This document shows, in pieces, positions 25,898 through 34,407 of a stretch of 64,000 nt of DNA. Made by a program: the position numbers and the translations under genes. Numbering within the stretch: the first letter of the stretch is position 1; every line of letters begins with the position of its first letter. The DNA is from an uncultured Eubacteriales bacterium (lineage in GTDB: Bacteria; Bacillota; Clostridia; Oscillospirales; CAG-272): the NCBI GenBank assembly GCA_934467415.1, contig CAKSLQ010000008.1:45986-109985 (forward strand). The letters run 5' to 3'. The notes below the pieces were generated by a model. That model was not told the DNA's origin, ran no database searches, and saw only the letters and a program-made list of their open reading frames with translations.

Positions 25898-26659
25898 ATG
25901 AAATTTTTTGCCCTCTCCGATGTCGGCAGCGTCCGTGAACTGAACGAGGACGCCTACCTCGCCAAAAGCTATGGCGACGGCGCGCTCTTTGCCGTCTTCG
26001 ACGGCATGGGCGGTGCAAACGCCGGCGAATGTGCCTCTGCCACGGCGGCACACGAGGTGGAGAGTTATTTCGACGCCTTCTTTTCCGAGCGGCACGGCAC
26101 CGAGCCCGCCGTGATTCAGGCGGCGCTCGCCTCGGCGGCAGACCGCGCCAATTTCAAGATTTACGCGCTGGCCGAGGCCGACCACGCGCTCGAAGGCATG
26201 GGTACGACCATGGTCGCCGCGCTGATTGTCAACGGCCGCATCTATGTCGCCAACGTCGGCGACAGCCGCGCCTACCTCATCGACCGTGACGGCGCGATGC
26301 AGATCACGCGCGACCACTCCTTTGTCCAGTACCTTGTGGACATCGGCAAGCTCACGCCCGAGGAGGCGCGCAAGAGCTCCAAGAAAAACATCATCACACG
26401 TGCCGTCGGCGTGGACCGCGAGGTCTCGGTGGACGTCTCGGTCATCGAGAAGAAGCAGTACGCGGGCAAGACGCTGCTGCTCTGCTCGGACGGGCTTTCC
26501 AACTACATCGACGCCCCCGCGCTTGCACCCCTGCGGCGCGAGCACCCGGACGGCGAAGACTTTGTGAAAACGCTCATCGACGAAGCAAACCGCGCAGGCG
26601 GCAGCGACAACATCACCGCCGTCGCCGTTGAACTGGACAAACCGGAAGAGGAGGTCTAA
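25898..26659 (+). CDS. prpC: PP2C-family Ser/Thr phosphatase (Stp/PrpC)
   Basis: 253-residue metal-dependent phosphatase, cytoplasmic, partner of the PASTA kinase that follows. PP2C motifs with metal-binding Asp residues: VGSVRELNEDAYL at the start, AVFDGMGGANAG, VGDSRAYLID and GGSDNITAVAVE. ATG at 25898 is preferred to an ATG at 25868 because the family begins only a few residues before SDVG and AAAGGA precedes it. It ends 25 bp before prkC and is presumably co-transcribed with it. Confidence 0.95.
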   Translation: MKFFALSDVGSVRELNEDAYLAKSYGDGALFAVFDGMGGANAGECASATAAHEVESYFDAFFSERHGTEPAVIQAALASAADRANFKIYALAEADHALEGMGTTMVAALIVNGRIYVANVGDSRAYLIDRDGAMQITRDHSFVQYLVDIGKLTPEEARKSSKKNIITRAVGVDREVSVDVSVIEKKQYAGKTLLLCSDGLSNYIDAPALAPLRREHPDGEDFVKTLIDEANRAGGSDNITAVAVELDKPEEEV

Positions 26660-26684
26660 GGCTGCTCCGGCAGACCGTGCATCT

Positions 26685-28430
26685 ATGGACGCATATCAGA
26701 ATTATATCGGCCTTGTGCTGGACAACCGCTACCGTCTGAAACGCCTGGTGGGCATCGGCGGTATGGCGATGGTTTTTGAGGCGGACGACCTCCTCAAAAA
26801 GACCACGGTCGCCGTCAAGATCCTCAAGGAGGAGTTTGCGGCGGACGAGGTCTCGGTGCAGCGCTTCATCAACGAATCCAAAGCCGTTCTCATGCTCTCG
26901 CACCCCAACATCGTGAAAATTTTCGATGTTTCGGTCAAGGGCGAATACAAATATATCGTCATGGAGTACATCGACGGCATCACGCTCAAGGCGTATATGC
27001 AGCGCAAGGGCGCGCTCTCCGTCAAGGAGACCATCGCCTACTCCATCCAGATCCTGCGCGCGCTGGAGCACGCGCATCTCGGCGGCGTCGTCCACCGCGA
27101 CATCAAGCCGCAGAACATCATGCTGCTCCGCAGCGGGCAGATCAAGGTCACCGACTTCGGCATCGCAAAGCTGCCCGACGCAAAGACCCTGACCGCCACC
27201 GACAAGGCGATCGGCACGGTCTACTACATCAGTCCCGAGCAGGCGGCGGGGGAAAAGGGCATCGACCGCCGCGCCGACCTCTATTCGGTCGGTGTGATGA
27301 TGTATGAGATGATCACCGGCAAGTTGCCGTTTGACGGCGAGAACCCGGTCAGCATCGCCTTAAAGCAGATCAGCGAGGAACCGAAGCCCCCGCACGAGCT
27401 GAACCCGAACATCCCGGAGGGGCTGGAGCAGATCATCCTCTTTGCGATGGAAAAGGATAAGGACAAGCGTTTTCAGACAGCGACGCAGATGATCGACCTC
27501 TTAAAGCGGGTGCGCGAGAATCCGGGCGTCGTGTTCAAGCAGAAAAATACGCCGAAAAAGCACAGCGGCACACAGTCGAAAAAGAGTACGATGCTCCCCA
27601 TCATCATGGGCGTAGCGTCGGCGTTTCTCCTTGTCGCGCTCATCAGCGCGTTTACCGTGGTGCATGACATTTTCTTCGGCGACACCGCCAACAACACCGT
27701 CACCATCGAGGTGGATCAGTTTGTCGGCCGCGCCTACGACGACGCGCTGCAAAAGGAGCTTGAAAAGTCAAACTACCGCGTCAAGGTGGACTACGCCTAC
27801 TCGGCCGACACCGAGAGCGGGACCGTTATCGCCCAGACGCCGAAGGCGGGCGAATCCCGCAAGGGCATCAAGGGGCAGAAGTTTGCCGACCTCACGCTGA
27901 CGGTCAGCCGCGGCGAGGAGGAGCTGTATATGGACGACTACACCTACTTCGACAAGCGGCAGGCACAGATTGATCTGCGCGGCAAGGGCTTCACGGTGAC
28001 GGTCAGCGAAGACTACAGCGACGTTGTGCCGGACGGCTGCGTCATCTCGACCTCGCCCGCCGCAGGTGAAAAGGTCTCGGCGGGGGCGACGGTCATCCTG
28101 CTCGTCAGCAAGGGGGAGAAGATCGAGACCACCGTCGTGCCGAACTTTGTCGGTACGACCTCGGTGGACGCCTATGAGCTGCTCGTCAGGAGCGATCTGC
28201 GTCTCGGCACGATCAGCTACCGCTACGACGACTACGCCGACTACGGCATCATCGTGGAGCAGAGCCTCAGCATGGGGACGCCCGTGCCGAAGGGCATGGC
28301 CAAGATCAACTTCGTCATCTCCAAGGGGCCGGAGCCGGCCGTGACCGAGCCGGCCGAAACGACGACCGAGCCTGTCTCAACGTCGGCGGCCACCGACTTT
28401 GACGACTGGCTGTCGAACCGCTTCAACTGA
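26685..28430 (+). CDS. prkC: PASTA-domain Ser/Thr protein kinase
   Basis: 581 residues. The kinase domain (about 12-275) is complete: glycine loop GIGGMAMVF, Lys in VAVKILKEE, catalytic HRDIKPQN, DFG in VTDFGIAK. A basic juxtamembrane part, one membrane segment (near 306-328) and three PASTA-like extracellular domains (about 340-560) follow. The tail is Thr/Pro/Glu-rich and ends DDWLSNRFN. Such kinases sense muropeptides or lipid II and regulate wall growth, germination and division. The usual phosphatase-kinase-RsgA order is kept. Confidence 0.95.
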   Translation: MDAYQNYIGLVLDNRYRLKRLVGIGGMAMVFEADDLLKKTTVAVKILKEEFAADEVSVQRFINESKAVLMLSHPNIVKIFDVSVKGEYKYIVMEYIDGITLKAYMQRKGALSVKETIAYSIQILRALEHAHLGGVVHRDIKPQNIMLLRSGQIKVTDFGIAKLPDAKTLTATDKAIGTVYYISPEQAAGEKGIDRRADLYSVGVMMYEMITGKLPFDGENPVSIALKQISEEPKPPHELNPNIPEGLEQIILFAMEKDKDKRFQTATQMIDLLKRVRENPGVVFKQKNTPKKHSGTQSKKSTMLPIIMGVASAFLLVALISAFTVVHDIFFGDTANNTVTIEVDQFVGRAYDDALQKELEKSNYRVKVDYAYSADTESGTVIAQTPKAGESRKGIKGQKFADLTLTVSRGEEELYMDDYTYFDKRQAQIDLRGKGFTVTVSEDYSDVVPDGCVISTSPAAGEKVSAGATVILLVSKGEKIETTVVPNFVGTTSVDAYELLVRSDLRLGTISYRYDDYADYGIIVEQSLSMGTPVPKGMAKINFVISKGPEPAVTEPAETTTEPVSTSAATDFDDWLSNRFN

Positions 28431-28431
28431 T

Positions 28432-29385
28432 ATGGAAAAGGCAAACGGAAAGATCGTCAAGGGCGTCGGCGGCAAGTACACCGTCCTCTGCGCGGACGGC
28501 GCGCACATCACCGCGCGGGCGCGCGGCGCGTTCCGCCATGCGCAGATTTCGCCCGAGGTGGGCGATGACGTATGCTGCCGCGTCGAGGAAAACGGCGACG
28601 CCTACATCGAAGCCATCGGGGCGCGGAAGAACCTGCTGATCCGCCCGCCGATGGCCAATCTCGACATCCTGTTCATCACCGCGGCCGCGGCAAAGCCCGC
28701 ACCCGTGCTTTCCACGCTGGACAAGCTCAGTGCCATCTGCGTACACGACGGCATCCTGCCGGTCTTCGTCATCACCAAGTGTGATCTTGACCCCGCGGGC
28801 GGCGCGCACATCGCCGCGCTGTACCGGAAAAGCGGGTTCCCCGCCTTCACGCTGCGGGGGCTCGGCGCGGGCGCGGACGAAGACGGCGATATGCTGCGCT
28901 TCGACCGGGACGAGGCCCGTGCGCTGCGCGACTTTCTTGCGGAAAACCTCCCGGGGAAGACCGCCGCCTTTGCGGGCGCCTCCGGCATCGGTAAGTCCAC
29001 GCTGCTCAATCTGCTGTTCCCCGCCCTCGCGCTTGCGACCGGCAGCATCAGCGAAAAGATCGAGCGCGGCAGGCACACCACCCGCCATGTCGAGCTATTT
29101 GAGGCCGACGGCGGCCTCGTCGCCGACACGCCGGGCTTCGGTATGCTGGACTTCATGCGCTTCGACTTCATGCAGGTCGGCGACCTCGCCGACGCATTCC
29201 CGGATTTTACGCCCTGGCTCGGGCACTGCCGCTATACGAAATGTACGCACCTCTGCGAGGACGGCTGTGCCGTGTGCGAGGCCGTCGCGCGCGGCGAAAT
29301 CGAGCGCTCCCGCCACGACAGCTATGTGGAGCTGTACCGCATTCTGAAAGACAAAAAAGACCGGAAAAAGGGCGGACGCTTTTGA
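28432..29385 (+). CDS. rsgA: Ribosome small-subunit-dependent GTPase RsgA
   Basis: 317-residue circularly permuted GTPase for 30S maturation. An N-terminal OB domain is followed by G4 (TKCD), then G1 (GASGIGKST) and G3 (DTPGF) in permuted order. The C-terminal zinc finger is CRYTKCTHLCEDGCAV. ATG at 28432 lies 1 bp after the prkC stop, so it is coupled. The stop codon overlaps a TTGACA-like sequence just before cysE. Confidence 0.95.
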   Translation: MEKANGKIVKGVGGKYTVLCADGAHITARARGAFRHAQISPEVGDDVCCRVEENGDAYIEAIGARKNLLIRPPMANLDILFITAAAAKPAPVLSTLDKLSAICVHDGILPVFVITKCDLDPAGGAHIAALYRKSGFPAFTLRGLGAGADEDGDMLRFDRDEARALRDFLAENLPGKTAAFAGASGIGKSTLLNLLFPALALATGSISEKIERGRHTTRHVELFEADGGLVADTPGFGMLDFMRFDFMQVGDLADAFPDFTPWLGHCRYTKCTHLCEDGCAVCEAVARGEIERSRHDSYVELYRILKDKKDRKKGGRF

Positions 29386-29393
29386 CAAACCCC

Positions 29394-29422
29394 TTTACAA
29401 GCCAACGTATAACGCGTATAAT
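29394..29422 (+). promoter_or_regulatory. Promoter of cysE-cysS
   Basis: -35 TTTACA (29394-29399), 17-bp spacer, -10 TATAAT (29417-29422), starting 9 bp after the rsgA stop. A second TTGACA at 29382 has no well-spaced -10. Confidence 0.75.
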
Positions 29423-29454
29423 CAATAGTACGGCGCGTATAACGTCAACGTATA
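29406..29454 (+). promoter_or_regulatory. Four CGTATA direct repeats over the cysE promoter and leader
   Basis: CGTATA occurs at 29406, 29415, 29436 and 29449; two overlap the -10 region and two lie in the leader before the ribosome-binding site. This could be an operator for a regulator binding in tandem. No T-box is seen although cysE/cysS operons often have one. Confidence 0.4.
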
Positions 29455-29474
29455 CCGTCTCCCGGAGGACACCC

Positions 29475-30266
29475 ATGAAGGATAAATTTGAGATGAACAT
29501 AGACATCGCGCTGCCCGACCTCGGCCGGGCAAAGCGCGCGGTGAAACGCGCGGTGAAGTCGGTGAAATACGACGTCGCCGCCTTCCGCGACCGCGACCCT
29601 GCCGCGCAGAGCGACCTCGAGGTGCTCTTACTCTACTCGGGGCTGCACGCCGTGCTGCTGCACCGCGCCGCGCACGCCCTCTACACGCACGGGCATCGCA
29701 TGAGCGCGCGCGCCGTCAGCCAGGGCGCGAAGTTTCTCACCGGCATCGAGATCCACCCCGGCGCCAAGATCGGCAAGGGTCTGGTGATCGACCACGGCAG
29801 CGGCGTCGTCATCGGCGAGACCGCCGAGATCGGCGACGACTGCACGCTCTACCAGGGCGTGACGCTCGGCGGCACCGGCAAGCACACCGGCAAGCGCCAT
29901 CCCACGCTCGGCAACGGCGTGATGGTCGGCTCGGGCGCCAAGGTGCTCGGCCCGTTCAGGGTCGGCGACCGTGCGAAGATCGCCTCCAACGCCGTGGTGC
30001 TGGAGGAGGTCCCGAGCGACGCGACCGCCGTCGGCGTCCCCGCGCGCGTCGTGCGCATCGCGGGCAAAAAGGTCTCCGACAATCTGGATCACGTTCACGT
30101 CCCGGACCCGGTGGCACAGGAATTCTGCCGTGTCGAGCATCGCCTCCACGCGCTGGAAAAGAAGCTCCGCCAATTCGAGGAAGCCGAGGCGGCGAAAGCA
30201 GCCGCAGACAAAGAAACCGAAGAACAAACCGCCGCGCCGGGCAAGGACCCGTCCGCCGACGCCTGA
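29475..30266 (+). CDS. cysE: Serine O-acetyltransferase
   Basis: 263 residues. Makes O-acetylserine from serine and acetyl-CoA for cysteine synthesis. The central part has hexapeptide repeats of a left-handed beta-helix (IEIHPGAKIGKGLVIDHGSG), with the catalytic His region DHGSGVVIGETAEIG and GGTGKHTGKRHPTLG. Unlike many CysE proteins it has a C-terminal extension of about 60 residues, charged and coiled-coil-like (LEKKLRQFEEAEAAKAAADK). GGAGGAC precedes the ATG. cysS follows after 12 bp, joining cysteine synthesis to its use. Confidence 0.95.
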   Translation: MKDKFEMNIDIALPDLGRAKRAVKRAVKSVKYDVAAFRDRDPAAQSDLEVLLLYSGLHAVLLHRAAHALYTHGHRMSARAVSQGAKFLTGIEIHPGAKIGKGLVIDHGSGVVIGETAEIGDDCTLYQGVTLGGTGKHTGKRHPTLGNGVMVGSGAKVLGPFRVGDRAKIASNAVVLEEVPSDATAVGVPARVVRIAGKKVSDNLDHVHVPDPVAQEFCRVEHRLHALEKKLRQFEEAEAAKAAADKETEEQTAAPGKDPSADA

Positions 30267-30278
30267 AAGGACAGCACC

Positions 30279-31685
30279 ATGCAATTCTACAACACGCTCA
30301 CCCGCAAAAAAGAAGAATTTGTCCCGATCGAGCCGGGCAAGGTCAGGATGTACGCCTGCGGCCCGACCGTCTATAACTATTTTCACGTCGGCAATGCGCG
30401 CTGCTTTGTCGTCTTCGACATGCTCCGCCGCTACCTCGAATACCGCGGCTACGACGTGACCTTCGTGCAGAACTTCACCGACATCGACGACAAGGTCATC
30501 CGCCGCGCCAACGAGGAGGGCGTGACCTACGACGTCATCGCCAAGCGCTACATCGACGAGTATTTCACCGATGCAAAGGGCCTCGGCGTCCGCCCCGCGG
30601 ACGTTCACCCGCTGGCCACCGACAACATCGACACCATCCTCGGCATCGTCGGGACGCTGGTGGACAAGGGCTATGCCTACGCGGTGGACGGCGACGTCTA
30701 CTTCCGCACGACGAAGTTCAAGGAATACGGCAAGCTCTCGCACATGCCGATAGAAGATTTGGAGGCGGGCGCGCGCATCGACGTGTCCTCGCAGAAGGAG
30801 GACCCGCTGGACTTCGCGCTCTGGAAGGGGGCAAAGCCGGGCGAGCCGTCCTGGGACAGCCCGTGGGGCAAGGGTCGCCCCGGCTGGCACATCGAGTGCT
30901 CGGCGATGAACCTGCGCTACCTCGGCAAGACGATTGACATCCACTGCGGCGGGCAGGACCTCACCTTCCCCCACCACGAAAACGAAATTGCGCAGTCCGA
31001 GTGCTGCAACGGCGTGCCGTTTGCGCACTACTGGCTGCACAACGGCTATATCAACATCGACAACAAGAAGATGTCGAAGTCACTCGGCAACTTCTTCACG
31101 GTGCGCGAGATCGCCGCAGAATACGGCTATCTGCCCATCCGCCACTTCATCCTGAGCGCGCATTACCGCAGCCCGATCAACTTCTCCAAGGAGATCATCG
31201 AGCAGTCGGCGGCGGCGCTGGAGCGCATCTTCAACTGCGCGGCGGACGTGGACTTCTACCTCAAGAACGTGCAGCCCGAGGCACATGCCGACGGCGAGGA
31301 AGACGCGCTTGCCCGCGTGGAGGCGTCCAAGGCGGCCTTCATCGAGGCGATGGACGACGACCTCAACACCGGCAGCGCGATCGCATCGGTCTATGACATC
31401 GTGCGCGAGCTGAACCTCCTGGTCAAGGGCGGCGCATCCGAGAAGACCGTGCGCGCGGCGAAGGCGATTTTCGACGAGCTGACCGGCCTGCTCGGCTTTG
31501 TCCGGGAAGCGAACGATGACAGCGCGTTCATCGCCGAGATCGAGGCAAAGATCGCGGAGCGCACCGCGGCCAAGAAGGCGAAGGACTATGCCAAGGCGGA
31601 CGCCATCCGCGCCGAGCTGCTCTCCCGCGGCGTCATCCTGGAGGATACCGCGCAAGGCACGAAATATAAGCTCGAACAGAAGTAA
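30279..31685 (+). CDS. cysS: Cysteinyl-tRNA synthetase
   Basis: 468 residues, normal length. The class I HIGH motif appears as HVGNAR after the zinc-ligand Cys in ACGPTVYN. Further zinc ligands are in HIECSAMN and FPHHENEIAQSE, and KMSKS is in NKKMSKSLGNF (near residue 266). Charges tRNA-Cys. It is followed by a strong terminator; mrnC, often next to cysS, is elsewhere in this window. Confidence 0.97.
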   Translation: MQFYNTLTRKKEEFVPIEPGKVRMYACGPTVYNYFHVGNARCFVVFDMLRRYLEYRGYDVTFVQNFTDIDDKVIRRANEEGVTYDVIAKRYIDEYFTDAKGLGVRPADVHPLATDNIDTILGIVGTLVDKGYAYAVDGDVYFRTTKFKEYGKLSHMPIEDLEAGARIDVSSQKEDPLDFALWKGAKPGEPSWDSPWGKGRPGWHIECSAMNLRYLGKTIDIHCGGQDLTFPHHENEIAQSECCNGVPFAHYWLHNGYINIDNKKMSKSLGNFFTVREIAAEYGYLPIRHFILSAHYRSPINFSKEIIEQSAAALERIFNCAADVDFYLKNVQPEAHADGEEDALARVEASKAAFIEAMDDDLNTGSAIASVYDIVRELNLLVKGGASEKTVRAAKAIFDELTGLLGFVREANDDSAFIAEIEAKIAERTAAKKAKDYAKADAIRAELLSRGVILEDTAQGTKYKLEQK

Positions 31686-31691
31686 AAAGAT

Positions 31692-31720
31692 AAAAGGCTT
31701 TCCGCGCGGAAAGCCTTTTT
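31692..31720. terminator. Terminator of cysE-cysS
   Basis: AAAAGGCTTTCC-GCGC-GGAAAGCCTTTTT, 7 bp after the cysS stop; A-run and T-run flank the stem. Confidence 0.9.
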
Positions 31721-31737
31721 CCTGTGACGGCAAAAAA

Positions 31738-31759
31738 GAGCCGACGAAGCCGTCGGCTC
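31738..31759 (-). terminator. Terminator hairpin, left copy (works on the minus strand)
   Basis: GAGCCGACG/CGTCGGCTC stem with six A on its left, so on the minus strand the hairpin is followed by TTTTTT. It would end the polysaccharide-signalling gene run. The identical 22-bp hairpin recurs at 31930-31951. Confidence 0.75.
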
Positions 31760-31929
31760 AGGCGGTATCTCTCCCTCCGTCACGGCAAGCCGTGACACCT
31801 CCCCCGTCAGGAGGAGGCTTTGTTAGATACACATGTATGGCCTGTAGGGACAGGCGTCCTCGACTGTCCGTATGATTCTTTCTGCATTTTGATGATGCCG
31901 ATTTGAATCTGAGGGTTTGTCATCACTCT
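31760..31929. repeat. Composite repeat insertion between duplicated terminator hairpins
   Basis: The 170 bp contain half of a family A element (CTCCCTCCGTCACGGCAAGC...CACCTCCCCCGTCAGGAGGAGG) and a C-type GTAGGGACAGGCGTCC hairpin. The flanking 22-bp hairpins are identical, which looks like an insertion that duplicated its target. No gene is present. Confidence 0.65.
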
Positions 31930-31958
31930 GAGCCGACGAAGCCGTCGGCTCTTTTTTT
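31930..31958 (+). terminator. Terminator hairpin, right copy (works on the plus strand)
   Basis: Same 22-bp hairpin as at 31738, here followed by CTTTTTTT on the right, so it acts on the plus strand from the cysS side. Confidence 0.75.
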
Positions 31959-32013
31959 GCGCCGTTTTTCTTTCTGCCTGTGCGCGGTCGTGGGTCTCCG
32001 CTTTGCCTGCGGC

Positions 32014-32364
32014 TTACCCGATCCGGCCGATCGCGTCGGTCAGCTGCCGATATGCTTGCGCCACCTCGCCGTACAGCGCGTCGGCGCCCTCCGTGAAGGC
32101 TCTGCCGCGCAGCTTTTCCGTCAGCGCGGCCGCCGGGGCGTACAGGCGGTCAAAGCCGAGATTGGCGCATACGCCCTTCAGGGTGTGCGCCGCGCGGAAG
32201 GCGACCTCCGCGTCCCGCTTTGCAAAGCCTTCCTCCAGCGCCGAGAAGCTCGGGTCTTGCGGAAATTTCAAGACGAAGCGCCGGATCATGTCCTCTGCGC
32301 CGAGCCGCTCCAGCACTGCGGCATAGTCGCTGCCGATTTCCCGATAAAACTGTTCCGTAGTCAT
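32014..32364 (-). CDS. Stand-alone histidine phosphotransfer (HPt) protein
   Basis: 116 residues, mostly one four-helix HPt domain. The phosphoacceptor His is in the signature AAHTLKGVCANLG near residue 60. It would shuttle phosphate between the receiver domains of the two hybrid kinases upstream (which lack their own HPt) and another receiver, most simply that of the GGDEF-REC-HD-GYP protein just upstream. It is the last gene of the minus-strand run. ATG at 32364 has GGAG about 11 nt upstream. Confidence 0.88.
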   Translation of the reverse strand: MTTEQFYREIGSDYAAVLERLGAEDMIRRFVLKFPQDPSFSALEEGFAKRDAEVAFRAAHTLKGVCANLGFDRLYAPAAALTEKLRGRAFTEGADALYGEVAQAYRQLTDAIGRIG

Positions 32365-32415
32365 CCTCTGTTTTCTCCGTTCCCGCCTGCGCGGTGATTT
32401 GATGTGTTGCCGATG

Positions 32416-34338
32416 CTATTTGATCTTGCCGTCCCGGTCCTTCGTCAGAAATTTCCGGATGTCGAGCAGGCATTCCAGAAGCAGCGGATTGAACTGCCCG
32501 CACGCACCGTCAACGATCATGCGCACGGCTTCCTCCGCGGAATATGCCTCCTTGTAATCGCGCCGGGCCGTCAGCGCATCGTAGGCGTCTGCCAGGGATA
32601 CGACCTGCGCCGCGATCGGAATCGCGTCGCCGACGAGCCCCTCCGGATAGCCCTTGCCGTCATACCTTTCGTGGTGGTACAGGCAGATGTCATGCGCATA
32701 CCGCACAAGCGGCTCGTTTCTGTACTCCCGCACGTTCATGACCATGTCGGCGCCGATCACGGTGTGCGCCTTGACCTTTTCAAACTCCGCGGGCGTGAGC
32801 TTCCCCGGCTTGTCGAGGATGGCGCTGTCGATACCGGCCTTGCCGATGTCGTGCAGGGAGGACGCCGTGGTGATGAGATACACGTCCTTCTCGCTCAACG
32901 CATATTTCGTGGTCTTTTCCCGCAGGCGAAGCAGCAGCAGCTCGGTGATCTTGTTGATGTTGGTCACATGCTCGCCGCCCATGCCGGAGCGGAACTCGGC
33001 CACCTGACTCAGGATCTCGACCAGGATGCGGCTGGACTTCTCCTTTTCGAGGATCTCGCTCGACACCGTGGAGATCAGGCGCCGCTGCTTCTCATACAGA
33101 TTGATGGTGTTCAGCACGCGCCGATACACGACCTTGGCGTCAAACGGGCGGTTGATGAAGTCGGAGACGCCCATTTCGTACGCCCGGCGGATCGTCTGCC
33201 CGGAGTCGTCGCTCGTGATGGTGATGACCGGGATATTCTCGATGAGGCGATGCTCCTGCATATAGGCCAGCACGTCGAAGCCGTCCATCTCCGGCATCAT
33301 GATGTCGAGCAGCACCACCGAGATCTGCTCGCCGTATTTTTGCAGCGCGTTGATACAGGCGCGGCCGTCCGCCGCCTCGAGAATCGTGAACTCGTTGCTC
33401 AGGATCGAGGCAAGAATCTCCCGGTTGATCTCGGCGTCGTCCACGATGAGGACGGTCTTCTTGCTCCCCGTGTCCGGGATCTCGCGGTCCTTGTCCGTGA
33501 CGATGATGTTCTTGTGCAGCTTCGCCTTGTACAGCAGCCGGTCGGCGCGGTGGACTGCGTCCATGACCGGCTCACCCGCGCACATGGTCGCGCCGATGCT
33601 CGTGGTCAGGCGGATCGCCTCATACCCCGGCAGCACGATGCTGTTGATGTTTTGCAGAATGTGCCGGAGCGCGGCCTCAAAGCCGCTTTCGCTGACGCCC
33701 GGCATAATCAGCAGAAATTCGTCCCCGCCGTAGCGGACGAGCTTGTCCGAGACGCGGATGTCCTTCCGGACGCTTTCCGCAAAGGCGACCAGCACGGCGT
33801 CGCCCGCCGCATGGCCGTACACATCGTTGTAGACCTTGAAGTCGTCGAGGTCGATCATGGCGACGCCCGAAGACAGCGTGGAATTTCGGAGCTTTTCTTC
33901 ATAGAACCGGCGGTTGTAGATGCCGGTCATCACATCGGTATAGGTCTTTTCATAATACCCGTGGATGTGCGACAGGAGCTTTTCCTCACCCGAGAGGTCA
34001 AGCAAATCCTCCGCCCTGAACTCGCGCAGCAGCTCCATCACGCAGGGCTTGCCGTCCACCTCGAGGTAGCGGGCGATCACCTGATACACACCTTCCCTGA
34101 AGAATTCGAGCTTGGCCTCGTCCTGCCGCGACAGAAACGCCCGCGCCGAAGCGCAGTACTCGCACGGCTCGTCCCTCTCCCAGAAGGTATAGCACGGGCA
34201 GGTCTCCCCGTCCGGCTCCCTGCGGCAGAGCCCGGCGATCTGATCCTCCTGCAAAAGGCGAACCACGCCGAATACCCGGCGGAAGCAGTTCATCTCCGCC
34301 TCGGCCTGCGCCGCGGTCAGGCTATGCTTTTGTTCCAT
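32416..34338 (-). CDS. GGDEF-receiver-HD-GYP protein (c-di-GMP synthesis and breakdown in one chain)
   Basis: 640 residues. The N-terminal part has a Cys-rich stretch (CRREPDGETCPCYT, then CEYCASARAF) of unknown role. A GGDEF domain follows with intact RYGGDEFLLI near 203. Next is a receiver domain with phospho-Asp in LLDIMMPEMDG near 345. The HD-GYP domain has SLHDIGKAG near 493 and HHERYDGKGYPEG near 557. Thus diguanylate cyclase and phosphodiesterase motifs both look active, with a receiver between them as the likely switch. No membrane segment is seen. GGGAGG precedes ATG 34338. Confidence 0.93.
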   Translation of the reverse strand: MEQKHSLTAAQAEAEMNCFRRVFGVVRLLQEDQIAGLCRREPDGETCPCYTFWERDEPCEYCASARAFLSRQDEAKLEFFREGVYQVIARYLEVDGKPCVMELLREFRAEDLLDLSGEEKLLSHIHGYYEKTYTDVMTGIYNRRFYEEKLRNSTLSSGVAMIDLDDFKVYNDVYGHAAGDAVLVAFAESVRKDIRVSDKLVRYGGDEFLLIMPGVSESGFEAALRHILQNINSIVLPGYEAIRLTTSIGATMCAGEPVMDAVHRADRLLYKAKLHKNIIVTDKDREIPDTGSKKTVLIVDDAEINREILASILSNEFTILEAADGRACINALQKYGEQISVVLLDIMMPEMDGFDVLAYMQEHRLIENIPVITITSDDSGQTIRRAYEMGVSDFINRPFDAKVVYRRVLNTINLYEKQRRLISTVSSEILEKEKSSRILVEILSQVAEFRSGMGGEHVTNINKITELLLLRLREKTTKYALSEKDVYLITTASSLHDIGKAGIDSAILDKPGKLTPAEFEKVKAHTVIGADMVMNVREYRNEPLVRYAHDICLYHHERYDGKGYPEGLVGDAIPIAAQVVSLADAYDALTARRDYKEAYSAEEAVRMIVDGACGQFNPLLLECLLDIRKFLTKDRDGKIK

Positions 34339-34407
34339 GCGGGCGCCTCCCTTTCCGAAATGGATTGTATATGTCCGTCATTTTTTCCTGTGTATCGTTT
34401 TGCATCT

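Noticed and set aside
2078..31929. CRISPR array from the many short palindromic repeats
   Set aside because: Copies are scattered singly between genes, in both orientations and with variable inner sequence; there are no regular spacers and no cas genes.
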